From Ridgeia piscesae (taxonomy: Eukaryota > Annelida > Polychaeta > Sabellida > Siboglinidae): a DNA stretch of 64,000 nt. Location: contig JAODUO010001367.1 of assembly GCA_025642075.2 (NCBI GenBank), positions 1-64,000 on the forward strand, given 5' to 3'. The notes under the pieces were generated by a model. It saw only the letters and a program-made list of their open reading frames with translations. It was not told the DNA's origin and did no database searches. Within the stretch, counting starts at the first letter, position 1. The number at the start of each line of letters is the position of its first letter. The translations under genes were made by a program, and so were the position numbers. This document shows, piece after piece, positions 24,001 through 38,560 of this stretch.

Positions 24001-25737
24001 GAACTGTGATGAGTAGAACACAATATGCATTTTTATCCTACCAGTTTATTTCAAGAAAGTCGACATGGGGAACTTTCGTCAAATGTTGAAATTCATACGC
24101 AGGAAATTGACTATATCTGACAGACATATACGCCTGGAATATAATGTATAACCAGTGTAGTTGTCAATTGAGGGAATTCCCTTACTCGTGTCTATTTCGG
24201 TCAGAGTATCAACAACTACAAGAAAACGGACACCATCAGAAAATCACTGACACTATATTCACAACCTGGACCCCGGAAGTGAATTAGTGACCTGTATGGT
24301 ATGGACTAGCCAGCGAGGTCGCTGACATATATGACATCCAAACGTTTGTTTATCGGCTTACGTTAACGAAATCACTTGTCCCGACATGTATTGGCCACCT
24401 AGGCTTGCAGTAGATGCAATCAGATACAGGCAAATTCAAAGTATCTTATATAAATGAATGTGTTTGTACGAAAACGAACGAAATGTGTTTGTTCGAAACA
24501 ATGAACTTTGAGTGGTCTCATTGCGACCTATCCGGTTGGATGATCGACTAGAGGGACGAAGTGTAAATCAACGTTTATTTGGCTGGCATAGGCGTGATAA
24601 CAATTGTACTACCGCTGGATAACGTAGATGGCATACATACCCTGCGCGTATTTTCATAAACGAGTCAAGCATGCTTCATTCATACAACGCAATCTGTTTG
24701 GTCGTCCGAGTAATTCGTCCTTGTCTCGAGAGCGCATGAGCACCTGTACGCAAGAAGGATTAGCAAATATTTTCGCGCATTCAAATTAACATTCCCAAGT
24801 GGTTAGCTCGTACGATCTACAAAGATCAGAAATTCCTGCATATAAATATATGTTGGATCACGAATGTTGTTTTGCGTTTGACTCTGCTCCCAAATTTGTT
24901 TTTGTGGCGACAGGTTTTGAACGAACCGTTCCGGTTTGTTTGAACCGGAGCCATTCAATGGACAGTTAAGCGAACTTGTCCTCGCGTGATGAATGCAATA
25001 TTCGCGCCACAGTGCATCAGTGAAAGGGTGTTTACTATGAAATTTACACCGAATACAAATAGCCGGCGTCTGCTATTTGGAGTGCAGCGTTATCTACTTA
25101 AACGTTTCTTCCAACGCCTGTCAATAACCTGGACGATTCGATGGTCGACATCTTTCATAAGTAGGTGTCGTGTGTTGTGATTAACGACCGTTAATTGTGC
25201 TGTTTTCTCGCCCGAGGAAGTACCGTACCTGCGCTTGTTTGTCGGGCATGAATACTTGACCGAACTTCTCTATTCGTCGTCCCTAAACCCGTCACGGTCA
25301 CTGACCAGCGCATTGTCCACGGATCTGTTGACCACGCGTGTTATGTAAATGAGTCGTTACGTGCGGCTGTGTTCGGCTAAGTGCACTTGGAGTGTTGCCG
25401 ATCGGCTGTGTTCGGTTCGGTGTCCCGTGAACGAAATCGTAGCGAGGGGACTTAGTATCGGACTTAGTACCGGTGTCCGTTAGGTATGCAAAGCGGGTAT
25501 ACTCTGATACCCTGTCACAAATGTGATCGTTACAAACATATGTCGTTATGCCTGGCATGGGTGTCTGAGGTTAGCGGAATACGTTTGACGGGACGAGACA
25601 AATTCCGAAAAGGGATAGATGGCCCCTAACTTAAACCAGGACATATGAAAGACAGGGAGAGGGGCTGGTGTTGAGTAATGTACTTTACACTCAGAGTATA
25701 GATAAGATAAGACATCTACCTATTTAGAACCAGGACA
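24001..25737. other. Anonymous sequence
   Basis: About 1.7 kb with several CACGTG-like and CGTTT motifs but no defensible exon. Confidence 0.45.
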
Positions 25738-26123
25738 CGGTGTGTGTGTGCGTGCGTGCGTGCGTGCGTGCGTGCGTGTGTGTGTGGTGTGTGTGGTGTG
25801 CGTGTGTGTGTGTGTGTCGTGTGCGTGTGCGTGTGCGTGTGCGTGTGCGTGTGCGTGTGCGTGTGCGTGTGCGTGTGCTGTCGTGTGCGTGTGCGTGTGC
25901 GTGTGCGTGTGCGTGTGCGTGTGCGTGTGTGTACCTCAGTGAGCGCGATGTGGGAGTGAGTGAGTGATTGAGTGATTGAGTGATGAGTGAGTGAGTGATT
26001 GAGTGATTGAGTGATTGAGTGAGTGAGTGATTGAGTGATTGAGTGATTGAGTGATTGAGTGATTGAGTGATTGATTGATTGATTGAGTGATTGAGTGATT
26101 GAGTGATTGATTGATTGATTGAG

Positions 26124-26171
<48 letters not shown>

Positions 26172-26172
26172 G

Positions 26173-26215
<43 letters not shown>

Positions 26216-26790
26216 GTGAGTGAGTGAGTGAGTGAGTGAGTGAGTGAGTGAGTGAGTGAGTGAGTGAGTGAGTGTGTGAGAGAGTGAGTGACTGAGTGAT
26301 GATGATGATGATGAGTGACTGAGTGACTGAGTGACTGAGTGACTGAGTGACTGAGAGACTGAGAGACTGGAGACTGAGAGACTGAGTGAGTGAGTGAGTG
26401 AGTGAGTGAGTGAGTGAGTGAGTGAGTGAGTGAGCGAGTGAGCGAGTGAGCGAGTGAGCGAGTGAGCGAGTGAGACTGAGGACTGAGGACTGAGGTGAGC
26501 GACTGTGAGCGAGGGTGAGCTGAGAGACTGAGAGACTGAGAGACTGAGTGAATGAGTGAGTGAGTGAGTGAGCGAGTGAGCGAGTGAGCGAGTGAGCGAG
26601 TGAGCGAGTGAGCGAGTGAGCGAGTGAGCGAGTGAGTGAGGAGTGAGCGAGTGAGTGAGTGAGTGAGTGAGTGAGTGAGTGAGTGAGTGAGTGAGTGAGT
26701 GAGTGAGTGAGTGAGTGAGTGAGTGAGTGAGTGAGTGAGTGAGTGAGTGAGTGAGTGAGTGAGTGAGTGAGTGAGTGAGTGAGTGAGTGA
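25738..26790. repeat. Composite array: GCGT/GTGTGC, then TGAG/TGAT/CGAG tetramers
   Basis: 25740-25930 holds TGCG and GTGTGC units. From 25953 to 26790 it is a TGAG tetramer array with islands of TGAT, TGAC and GCGAG variants, each variant locally clustered, as expected from repeated local expansion. The 411-residue minus-strand frame (poly THSL) is repeat translation. Confidence 0.97.
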
Positions 26791-28292
<1,502 letters not shown>

Positions 28293-29500
28293 AAGGACTC
28301 ATTACGTATTAATGTATGTATAACTTCATGACCGTCTCACAAGAAAGTTGTGTAACGTAGCATTGTTTGAACGGTTTCTTTGAAAGACAAAAACGAAGTC
28401 ACAACAGGCTCTGAACTATTTGTCCACTTCCGGTCTTAACACGTACACGCCATGATTTCTTTTCATAACTACGTTTGACCTAACATTTGGACAAACCGTC
28501 ATTATTCATTATTCAAATAGTCTGCCACAGTTAATCAGTCTATGGTATTCCCATTCCGAACAAATATTTGTTATCTACCTAGCAACACAATATGCCAAAT
28601 AAAAATCAGCCACGTTACTCATCCCTCTATCTCTCTGATTGCGAAATTATTATACCTACCTATATATACATTGCATAAATCCGTTCAATTTTATCGGGAA
28701 TCGATCCATAAATTTATATCGCCCGTCCACAAAACATTTATCATTCAAATTAATAGGCTACCGGCATGATCAACTCAAAAAGTAGCCACTTCTATGACAG
28801 TTCAAATATATAACTCACTAAATCGTTTTTAATATTTTCGGTGGCATTTGGATATGTTTTATTTTCATTTTATGTTCTTCATCACAGCGAATTATTGTCC
28901 ACTAGAAGCAAATCACTACATACACAGGAAAGTCGTCTCAAACTTTGGGCATCTCGTCATTCGTCAGTTCTAACTATCGCTAACCCCCATCTTGACATTA
29001 GAACACCGTTCGTTTGGTGATAATGTTGCCCAACTACTCAGTACTCGCGAACGTTTTCTGAATATCTCGACATTCTCCGTTAACGCCAATACGATGGTTT
29101 CGCATCATCAAAGGTCACCTAATGAGTCGACCAACACCGCCCACAATTTCGGTTTACTGCTGTAGCTAGCCGCCTACATCACTTCACAACTCATCACATC
29201 ACATCACACGCTGTATGTTGGGCTGCGCAACATAAAACAACCTTTGCGCTGCACAAGTCCCGTACGTAATATTCCCACGTTCCTATGCAAATCCGTTCCG
29301 CTTACGGCATTGTCTCCCCATCCCGTGGTCGCATTCCGGCCGTCGTCTGGAGCCACCCTTTCGGTCGTGGAGTGTCCGTAATCCTCCGCTTGAAGCACCT
29401 GTACCGTTGACTTCGTCACATTCCACGCAGCCCCGCTCCGATTAATATTACATTACTACGGTTGGCCACTCGCGCATGCGCACCGACGTCCGCGGACACC
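28293..29500. other. Anonymous sequence upstream of the stanniocalcin-like gene
   Basis: No exon recognised; the final 250 bases are GC-richer and presumably hold promoter-proximal elements of the gene starting near 29533. Confidence 0.45.
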
Positions 29501-29503
29501 GCC

Positions 29504-29540
29504 TATAAAGCGAGACGGAGGGCGCGCCTGGCAGTATTCA
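29504..29540 (+). promoter_or_regulatory. TATA box and CAGT initiator of the stanniocalcin-like gene
   Basis: TATAAAG at 29504-29510 lies 28-29 bases before a CAGT initiator (29532-29535), the expected spacing. Transcription from about 29533 would give a 5' UTR of about 90 bases before the ATG at 29622, which sits in a good CACCATGG context. Confidence 0.7.
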
Positions 29541-29621
29541 TTGCTTCTGCGACTTGGACACGCTGCAAGCGAGTGAAGATCGTCGTTGAGAGTTGATCGT
29601 TGACAGTTGACGCCCGGCACC

Positions 29622-32600
29622 ATGGGTTCATGTGGACAGCCTCTTGCCCTGTGTGGCACGATCAGCTTGATCATCCTCGTGTCTCTCCTATGTTGCACAG
29701 ACTCCAAGTCTACAGGTAAGAGTCGTTTTACCTTGATACGATGTTGGAGGTAACTTTGGAAATGTCCTGCTATATCGGCACGAAGCAATCCCGATAGCGT
29801 CTGACACCCGACTATCGTTGTCCCGTGCTTCGCTTGCTAGTTGCTGGTACGATGTGATGGCGGAATTGTTTTTCCACTGACTCCACCGTGCCACTCTGTA
29901 GATGTGTGCGAATGTGCGTGTAGCTTTTAACTTGGCGTCTGTGAAATAGTTTCAAGAAATCACCCATTGAAGGGCCGACGTTTGCACATAGCAATTTGAA
30001 AACGTAGTTATGGATAAAATGGTTGAAAACATGAAATTTAAGACAACAGCATGTCGACTGATAAATAGTTGGTCGTTTGCGAGTACTGAGGAAATGCTTG
30101 CACTGACGTTAGAATGGGGGATTTGTGGGGTTTCTATGTTTTGAGACCCCGCTATTTCTGTTTAGCGCCTGGATAAATCAATAGCTTAACTGTACACTGT
30201 TAGTAAGCCTACCGTTTGATAGATCTAGTTAAAAACAGAAATATCGCATTTCTTCTTAGGTTAACGAAACTTATTTTTTAAAGTAAACTATGTACGTGAG
30301 CCCAGTAGCTATTCCGTCTTGGATGTGTTACAATCGGTGTAGCAGCATACGTATGACACCAAAGGACATAAAGGCAATGCACGTAGTTCAGAACACTGAG
30401 TGCGGTGGCCTTTACAACGCTGTCTTTGTTCACACTGTTGCATATCAAATGTAAGCCGCTTATCTTGCAAGAGTGACATCAGACAAACGAGTACTGTGAC
30501 ATGCACGAAAAACGTTTTCCGTGCTACTTCGCAACTACCGAAAACAACAAATCCTGTCAACAATCATTCCTGCTAACGCACAAAACGTTATTGGACAAAA
30601 AGCTAACAATAGTTTGCTGCAATAAGGTATACTCTTTATGAAACGGCCCGTATATTTGCAGTTATCGCACGCGGAAATATTATGAATAAGAGATTATTTA
30701 AAAGACGATACATTGTCATGACAAGGCAAAATGCATTATCGTACAAATCAAACGTGCGTTAACCAATTAGGAGTAATTAATGACGTCTCCCCGCTGTCGC
30801 CAGAGTATCGCGGTACACCGATTTGGAATACGTTCGTTAGCACCACGTCTAAAACAGGCGCACGTGTATGACGCGTGAATAACGACACTTCTATTTACGT
30901 GCTTCGGTTCGTCTTTGGTCTGCAACGCAATAACATGACACGACGGACAACGGACGAACTGTTTACGACAATGGAGACAACCGTTTCGTTCTTGTTGCCA
31001 TTTTGACACGCAAATTACACGTACGCACCTGTGCTGTGTGTTGTTGACGCGCCTGGCCACCGTTGCTCGTAATTACGATGAAAACAAGTTTTCTGCGACG
31101 AAAATATTTCCGTTTCCAATGAAAACGGAAGGATGGGAGTGCGGAATATTCAAACACAACAATGAAGAAACAAAACTCCCCTCAGCGTCCCGAAATGGAT
31201 TATATGTAGACTGTTGTAATTCATGCTAATTATATAAATATATTTGTCTGGGGTAAGATAGAACGGCTTTGTTCGTTTAATAAACTTATTTAATTTTACG
31301 AAATCGTCTCAGATACTACGATTTTTTGACAAAATTAATTCACAGTGCAGTTGGTTAAGATGGTAATCACGGTCTGGTTTGCATACTAATAATGTTCACC
31401 CGATCTCAAAAGAATATAGGTAATTCTTACCACACGTACGCCTAGTCTCTCCCACTCACGCATAAGGCGCCGACCAATCCTCTCAAACATACGTAATATT
31501 ACATTATAACTTAGCCAACTTCGTATATGTTATTTTAATATATACATTCCTGAACGCCAACCTGCCATATTTGCGTTGAACATGACGAGGCTTAGAAAGG
31601 GTCGATGATCGAATGTCTTCATCCATAGATTAGTGTATCTGTACTGTTCGGGAATGTTCAATTCAAATGGTATTCGGAAATACCCCGGCCTTGCTGTTTA
31701 AATCGGTCACAAAATGGTCACCGCCCAACTTCAGGTGCATTTCGGCCACTTACGGCGATGACCGGTGTCCGAGGTCACCGGCTAATTCACACTGCCCTCG
31801 CGATGAGATCAAACGTCGCGGTGTTCATTGCCGAATCATTCCTTCAAGAACTACGCAATCATTGTTTACGAGAACAGAATTAATTACATCCATGAAAGCG
31901 CCGTCGCAGAATTCGGTTCATCCGAAAACAAAGCCGCTTATAATCGCTCGCAACAGACGGTCTTTGTCCTCGTCAATCGCGCTTCATTGCCGTCATGTAA
32001 ATATGTTTGCAACGGAGACAATCTAGCGCGGACCTTGCCGGATATGTTGATCTTTGTCGGTGTTAATCTGATACAGCGTGCGAACGTCGTGGTATTTACC
32101 GCGGTGCGTTCTATAGCGTCCTATGCGTGGCTTCATTGGAGTGTTCACGTGCACTGCGGATGTACGGCCGCTAACTAGACTGGACCTTCGGGTCATCGGG
32201 TGGTCTTTGAAATGGTTGGTCACAATTTGTCATTTACCGACGTCCAGCATCAATACCAGATAGGGCCACGCCTGTGTCCGCATTAATTACGTTGTTGACT
32301 TTCTGAGCCACGGGCGGACAGTTGAAATGTGTTGTTTTCGACCACAAAACGATCTAAGTTAGTCTCCAGTGGCCACGTAACCTTGGTCCCTCGTCACACA
32401 ATGTAGCGCTGGTTGCGCAGCTGGTTATACACTCATTAGCTGCGCCCGTTATGAAATTAGTGTAAGTTCACGATGCAAAAATACATTTACCATGCTTGTT
32501 GTTATATATTTTATAAGGCAACGGTTCGCGTACGTTTCTTCCTTCTATCCTTCCCAGCTGTCCCTCTTCGTCTCCCCGAAGTCGCCCTTAATTAAGTTCG

Positions 32601-35495
32601 TAATTGACTATGGCTTTGCTACATATCATCCCGAACGCGTGTGGATAATCTAAGCGTGCGTGCGTGCGTGCGTATGCGGTTGTACAAACTATGCGGAAGC
32701 CATGCAAACGCAATATACACGTCGGAATGTGTCTGTATCTATACACGATTATTGACAGGTATTTATGGAAGGTGCACGTCTCGAAATAGACTCGCAACGA
32801 CCAGATTAAGTTAGAGGGGGTTCCCTGCGTCACGTGACGTGTGTACTCGGACATAGATACTGGACACCCGGTGTATAGGATGTCGTGGAAACGTGACAGG
32901 TGTAATCGAACATCAAAACACTTGACAGTTACGCCGCTGACAGTGGCAGTAGGGCCCGCGGCCAGGTGTCGAGTGTATGAGTATGTCAAACACTCTTCAG
33001 GTAATCCCGCTATCTCACCAGTTCACGCACCTACTTAACGTCGAACAGAATGTTGACACTACCTGTGATGTTTCCGACGGAAACTGAAGGGATGTGTACG
33101 GTATTTCGACGTGGCAGTACCACTATGACCTTCATTACTAGTTTAAAATACGTAAACCAACGCGCGCGCGCAGACATACGCACGCACACACGCTTTGCAT
33201 AAAATACAGGTGATACATTTTTTAATCACGATACCCGATACTATTGTATGTAGGTTCGCAAACACACATATTGTGTTGCGGCAAAACAAAGCGTTGTTAG
33301 ACTACCGGATTGTCGCGCATTGCCGATGACAACAGGATCTGTATGTAAACTCCCACGCTTATGTCGCCGCCACAACCACGTGTTTGTCGTAGCGTCACAA
33401 CAACATGTCTGCGAGGCCGCTCGGTGCACGGAAGATGTTCCGTCGTAAAAAAACATCGCGACAACATAAAAATAATCTCAGTTGAAATCAATCGCATACA
33501 GCGTCTCGGCGCCAGTGAGTCAGTGAGCGGCTGTGTTTACTTCGTGGTCGCAGAAAAAACCGTCACCACAGACGCGCGGCTTAAATCGAAGCAGACGGCT
33601 GCTTGTTTATCGGTATGTGTGTCGACCGACAGACTTCAGACCCGAGCCCCGAAATGGGTTTAATGTCGGGTCTGTGTTACTGTCGTAGGCGTCTGGTTCA
33701 CTCGGCCGCGTTGTATATCGTTACATAACGGCGAACTTTCGCGCCAATTGGCTGACCGCAATTTTTACTGGCTCCGCGGCGCGTGATTCGGTCACGTGGT
33801 AGCGTGCTGGTAGTTTTCTGTGCCCGTATTAAAAGTGCAGACTCGTGAATGGAATTGAAGTTCGCGAGTTTGAGTGACGTTTCCGCGGTGTCGTTGCTGT
33901 TACGTAGCCTGTAGGTCAGACAAATTCAAGAATGTTGACGCTACGCTAGTGGAAAACGAACCGACATGCACATGTGTGTCTGCCCGGCAATGGTTTACCA
34001 CCGAGTAATTCAATTAAAGTTGTTATACGTAATTATAACTGTGGCAACAGGAAAATAACATGTTTGTTTAGCGAAATCGGCTGAATTGCACAGCGTTCCA
34101 CACTGACGTATTTTCGTTCCATTGCAGCGAGACCCAGCCTATGCCAGTACCACGCCTCATCCGGGGACTGCTCCTTCTACCACTGCCTCGATGTGAAACT
34201 GTCGTGCTTACGTCACACGTTCGAACACCGGCTCGCTCACAGATTCTGTCACCGAATGCACGCGCACTTCGACGAGTTCACGGCAGAGGTAGGTTGAAAT
34301 GATGTTCACGAATCTGCTCACGTTTAACTAATAGAGTAACTTGCACCCACGCAGAAGTCTAGAACAACAAAACAAGTAACTGTTTATAATAGTGGCGCCA
34401 TCTGGGGAATATATAGCTAACTCTAAATAACTGCCCTGTGCGTTTTTCTGTCCCAAATATATCGCCAAGGTGATCCAGCGAAGCTAATGGCAAGAGGCGA
34501 GTGGGCCAAGAGTGACTCCTGTGAGGAGATTGAATTACCGTGTTCCAAAGTTAGCGCATTCCAATAAGCATAGGCGAATGCAAATAAAATATTGGTACCA
34601 TTGGGTTCGTATCGTAGGTTGTTTAGATAGACTATACATGATCAGCTTGACGTTTCACACGGACATCGTCCAAACAGTTATGATAACTATTATTAAGAAA
34701 TGCTTATGCATAACTAATTTCAACTACTGTGGTGTGGTTGCAGGGAAAAAGCACTGGGCAGACAGGACGAACAAATGCGTCATGCGGCAGTTGTCGAAGG
34801 AGACAGCCTCAATGGACGCTTGCCGTGACGTCAGCAGTCTCGTACGACAGGCTTTCCACACATGCGCGGCAAAAGAAGACATCTGCACTGCATTATGGGA
34901 AAACAGACAGCCACTTCTCGACATAATGACGGAAAAGTAAGCTACACAATTTGGCTGTTCGGTGTTTATAAAAAAGAGTTTTTTTAGAAAGCATCATGAC
35001 TGTTTTGTTTTAAATAATATAAATCAGCTCATATTGTCGACGTAAGTGCTAAACAGAGTTGCTACACTAGGATCTTTGATTGTAAACAAGAGTGTATCTA
35101 GCCATAATTTGGGTATCGTTAATGGTTTTACGTGGATTCCAAACGTTTCGTGGATGAACAAACAGGCGTAATACTATCTTATTAATCGGTCTATGTAGTT
35201 GCGCGCGAACAGCGTCCGTTCAACCCAGTCTGTCTGTCAGTCTGTCAGTCTGTCAGTCTGTCTGTCAGTCTGTCAGTCTGTCCGTCCGTCCGTCCGTCCG
35301 TCCGTCCGTCCGTCCGTCCGTCCGTCCGTCCGTCCGTCCGTCCGTCCGTCCGTCCGTCCGTCTGTTTGTCTGTTCTAACGCTGACTGTCTCTTTATCGCA
35401 GGTCGTGGCTGTCAATCGTCCAAGCTGCCAAACACTGTCCACGACACGTGGTCAACCGCTTCATTTTCTGGACACTTGAGAAGCTGAACGTCTAG
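29622..35495 (+). CDS. Stanniocalcin-like secreted protein, four exons
   Basis: Stanniocalcins are secreted, disulfide-linked glycoprotein hormones tied to calcium and phosphate handling. Exons: 29622-29715 (signal peptide, phase 1 donor CAG|GTAAGA), 34128-34288 or 34292, 34744 or 34752-34936 (donor AA|GTAAGC, phase 2), and 35402-35495 ending TAG. Exon 2 contains CSFYHCLDVKLSC, like the early CxxxxCxxxxxC of stanniocalcin. Exon 3 has GKKHWADRTNKC and a C-x13-C-x6-C series (CRDVSSLVRQAFHTCAAKEDIC) equal to the family's spacing. Exon 4 has PRHVVNRFIFWTLEKL, like the family's PNHFSNRYYNRLVRSLL. Total is about 177 residues, shorter than vertebrate forms. The exon 2/3 join is ambiguous: the best donor (34289) is phase 0 but the best acceptor (CAG at 34743) needs phase 1. 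Donor 34293 or acceptor 34751 would restore frame. Confidence 0.7.
29716..34127 (+). other. Intron 1 of the stanniocalcin-like gene
   Basis: 4.4 kb between a GTAAGA donor and a TTCCATTGCAG acceptor. No element or nested gene recognised; the open frames inside (for example 31667-32178) lack motifs. It is notably poor in microsatellites compared with the rest of the window. Confidence 0.65.
35219..35372 (+). repeat. (CAGTCTGT) and (CCGT)n arrays in intron 3
   Basis: CTGTCTGTCAGT units (35228-35280) pass into about 20 CCGT tetramers (35281-35361) and then TCTGTTTG. The array ends about 30 bases before the exon 4 acceptor, so it overlaps the likely branch-point and polypyrimidine region. Confidence 0.93.
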
Positions 35496-36360
35496 AGACG
35501 AAGTCCGACTGCCTGAACCGACGGTCGCGGTGTCAGGGCAGTGACACCTGGCGGCCTCGTCGTAAGGCGAACACGAGAAGTCGTTTCAACATCGCATGGC
35601 CATTCCAACACACGCATGCACCGGAAGTGGCCGCGAACTAGTCAACTGCATGAAGACGATACCGGTGACCACGCCTCGGCCGTGATACCAAGCACGCCAT
35701 CTTCCATATATCGCTACACTGATGACTGTGTGTGTAGCTGATGTTACGGACACACTATTCGCGATAGTTTGATGATTTTTTTAATGTGGTTGTAATGCCG
35801 AATTGTTCATTGATAGTTCTACCGTAAGCTGTGGTGTCTTGGTATCACGTGATCAACGAAAGCAGACTCGACTTGACTCGGTACGCCGGAAGGAAGATGA
35901 TCGCTGCCTCGGGCAGACGATGAAAAACTGTGTAGACAGGAATTGTGCGAACTGTTGGCGAACTGACCTACCTCAATATGACGTCACTTTGACTGGACGT
36001 CGCCACCTGACAAGACTTTCTTCGTGACCTGGCGAGACATTTCCCGGGACCCGGCAAGACACTGTCCGTGTGTGTTGTCAAAATCGTTCACGGGGCATGT
36101 CAAAACATTTAAAGTCACTTTGTGAAGTGAAACGGAGACACGGACGAAGCAATGACCGTGACTCGAACTGTATCAATCCAGCGATCGAAATATGTCATTG
36201 CATTTTATTATTTGTACAGCTAATGTATCAGGTGGTTTGTTTATATGAAACAGCGTACGCCAAACCGGTGCCCGCCGAATGAAAACACAACCGAATGAAG
36301 TCGGCGTTAAATAACCACGATCCGGTAGTAACCAGTAATTTAATAGGTGGTATATAATAT

Positions 36361-36366
36361 AATAAA
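36361..36366 (+). terminator. Possible poly(A) signal of the stanniocalcin-like gene
   Basis: AATAAA 866 bases after the stop codon; no earlier canonical hexamer was seen in the 3' flank. Confidence 0.35.
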
Positions 36367-36962
36367 AATTGAAACATTGTCCTATGTCTAATCCAATTGC
36401 CATATCGTATTAATTCAAACTTTGCTTCATTGTAAATTTAAATACAATTATGTTATCCTAGTAAACCGATGGTAATGTTCAGCTAGAAACCTATCCGGTC
36501 GGTCAATGCAGATTACAGTTTATATATTAGACCATATCGCGTGTGTATCTGCTAGAATAAGTGGTACAAAGTTATTTTGCCACTTTCTAATGTGCATATG
36601 GCCTAGCTTTGGATATAAACCACTGACTGGTTTTATAAGACGATATGGCTAATTAAGTAATACATTTTCTTTTTCTGGCGGAAATTGGTAATGCAGCTTG
36701 ACGTGAAAATAGAAGGTGACGACAAATGGTTCTGGAAATCGAGCCGTGGTTTGTACATAAGGTTTGCCGGTTGGGGACGAGTGACGTCATACGTATCTCC
36801 GCTTGTACATAATTGTTGCATTAGTCGTCGCCTTGACGACGCGGTGCGTGAATAGTTATTTATTAAAATGTTATATTTTCTACTAATACGTGACTTTTTT
36901 ACACTTATGTTGCTAATGAGCCATAGGCCCTACAACAACATCTACACGCACGCACGCACACA

Positions 36963-36963
<1 letters not shown>
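36367..36963. other. Anonymous sequence
   Basis: No recognised feature. Confidence 0.45.
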
Positions 36964-37004
<41 letters not shown>

Positions 37005-37023
37005 TACATCTCAGACCCACACC

Positions 37024-37056
<33 letters not shown>

Positions 37057-37108
37057 GCACGCACGCACGCACGCACACACATACGCACGCATGCAAGCAC
37101 GCACGCAC
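36946..37108. repeat. CGCA / TA / CT / CA / CGCA microsatellite cluster
   Basis: CGCA units at 36947-36960, TA at 36967-37000, CT at 37023-37034, CA at 37034-37056, and CGCA to about 37107. Confidence 0.93.
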
Positions 37109-38475
37109 ATGGCAGTCGAGTCATTGGCCTAAGAACGACATTAATATTGCTGGGGAGACTGAGCCGGAACTTCAGCACCTCTCCGTTGTCGCGTTGTAAT
37201 AGACCGTGACCGTGACATATGAAGCTGTGGATCCTAGTTTTTGTCGGAGTTTTCTCGCCGGAGCATCTGAGATTGGGCACGTCGCATGTGTCGCGCTGAC
37301 TTGCATTACTTCCCTAAACCATGGACGACAATCCGCTCACCGGCACCCAACAAAACCAATTGCACAACAAAACAAAATGCGTACTCCTTCACTAAGAATA
37401 TGGGCTACGTCGTCGGCACAAAACAAAATAGTTTCATTCGTTATGGTCGCCAATTCTGAAGCTAATGAGTATGGTATGGTGTCATCACAACTGGTGTAGA
37501 GCTCTTTACACCGGGAGATGTGAAGCCCGAATTGCCGTGCACCCACGCGTGGTGCTAGTTGAATATGAGTTCGGGGACTTTATGCGAGTAACCTTTATTC
37601 GGATAACCAAGACTAAACATAGATTTTCAGAAGTTAGGTATCTATTATTCCAGAAGTGTAATTGACGTCAGTACACCTGTTGACAAAATACGTCTCAAAA
37701 AGCCTAACTTTAGACCAGTGGACACAATTATACATTGCTCCAGTTATTACATCGTACCAGGCAAACCTATACATATTTACAGGCTTGCTTTTAAATAACT
37801 AACGGCATGCCTTTAATTATATAAATACGCTTGCGTGAGTATAAAGATATTGAATGTATTCAAATATATTGAATATATTCAAATATATTGAATGTAGTTA
37901 AAGATAATGGATGCATTTAGTTAATTAAATATGCGTATGTGAAGTTGAAGCAATCATTTAATTAACTAAATAAGTATATTTAATTGCAACAATTCAGAAC
38001 CACCAATGTGTACGAGCTGAATTTGTGTGACTGTTTCCCTGATTGGCTATCATTAAATACCCATGGGTAGTTAACTAAAGGGACGCCGTTAAATTTTAAT
38101 TCAGGTTGTTGACTCTAGATGATGGGCTAAGACCCGCCATAACAGGGACCACGTGTCGTTGTCCAGCCTCAAGCCAAATAATTAAATTAGCGCCACGTGA
38201 CATCAGTTGCAGTTCACAGCACCACGTACCGGTGTATCGAAAATATGCCAACGATAAATGCATTTTGATTAAAAACAGTACATCCATATATCGGCAAAAT
38301 TGCGTAGAATAATTTGGTTATAAAGTTATAATTAAGACAATAAATGTAAACGATGTCATGGTAATATTTGGTATGTAAAGATCCATTGCATAGCGACACT
38401 TAAAGAATCTACGCGCCTGCACGGTCAACAGCTAATTGAGGATGATTTAAACAACCGTTCAGCAAAACATGCAAA
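37109..38475. other. Anonymous sequence
   Basis: AT-rich, with a short TATTCAAATATATTGAAT repeat near 37853-37895. No gene recognised. Confidence 0.45.
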
Positions 38476-38560
38476 CAAATCCACGTTAGTCGCTAGAGGC
38501 ACTGATACGCAACTAGGGTCTAGTTTCGTATTTGCGCCTCTAGCGACTAACATGGATTTG
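38476..38560. repeat. 40-bp-arm hairpin with 5-base loop
   Basis: The left arm (38476-38515: CAAATCCACGTTAGTCGCTA, then GAGGCA...ATACGCAACTA) pairs with the right arm (38521-38560: TAGTTTCGTATTTGCGCCTC, then TAGCGACTAACATGGATTTG) around GGGTC, with only a few mismatches. It could be a MITE core or a small-RNA-like hairpin. Confidence 0.85.

Noticed and set aside
31667..32178. Overlapping open frames of about 116-119 residues
   Set aside because: They lie inside intron 1 of the stanniocalcin-like gene and have no motif or signal peptide.
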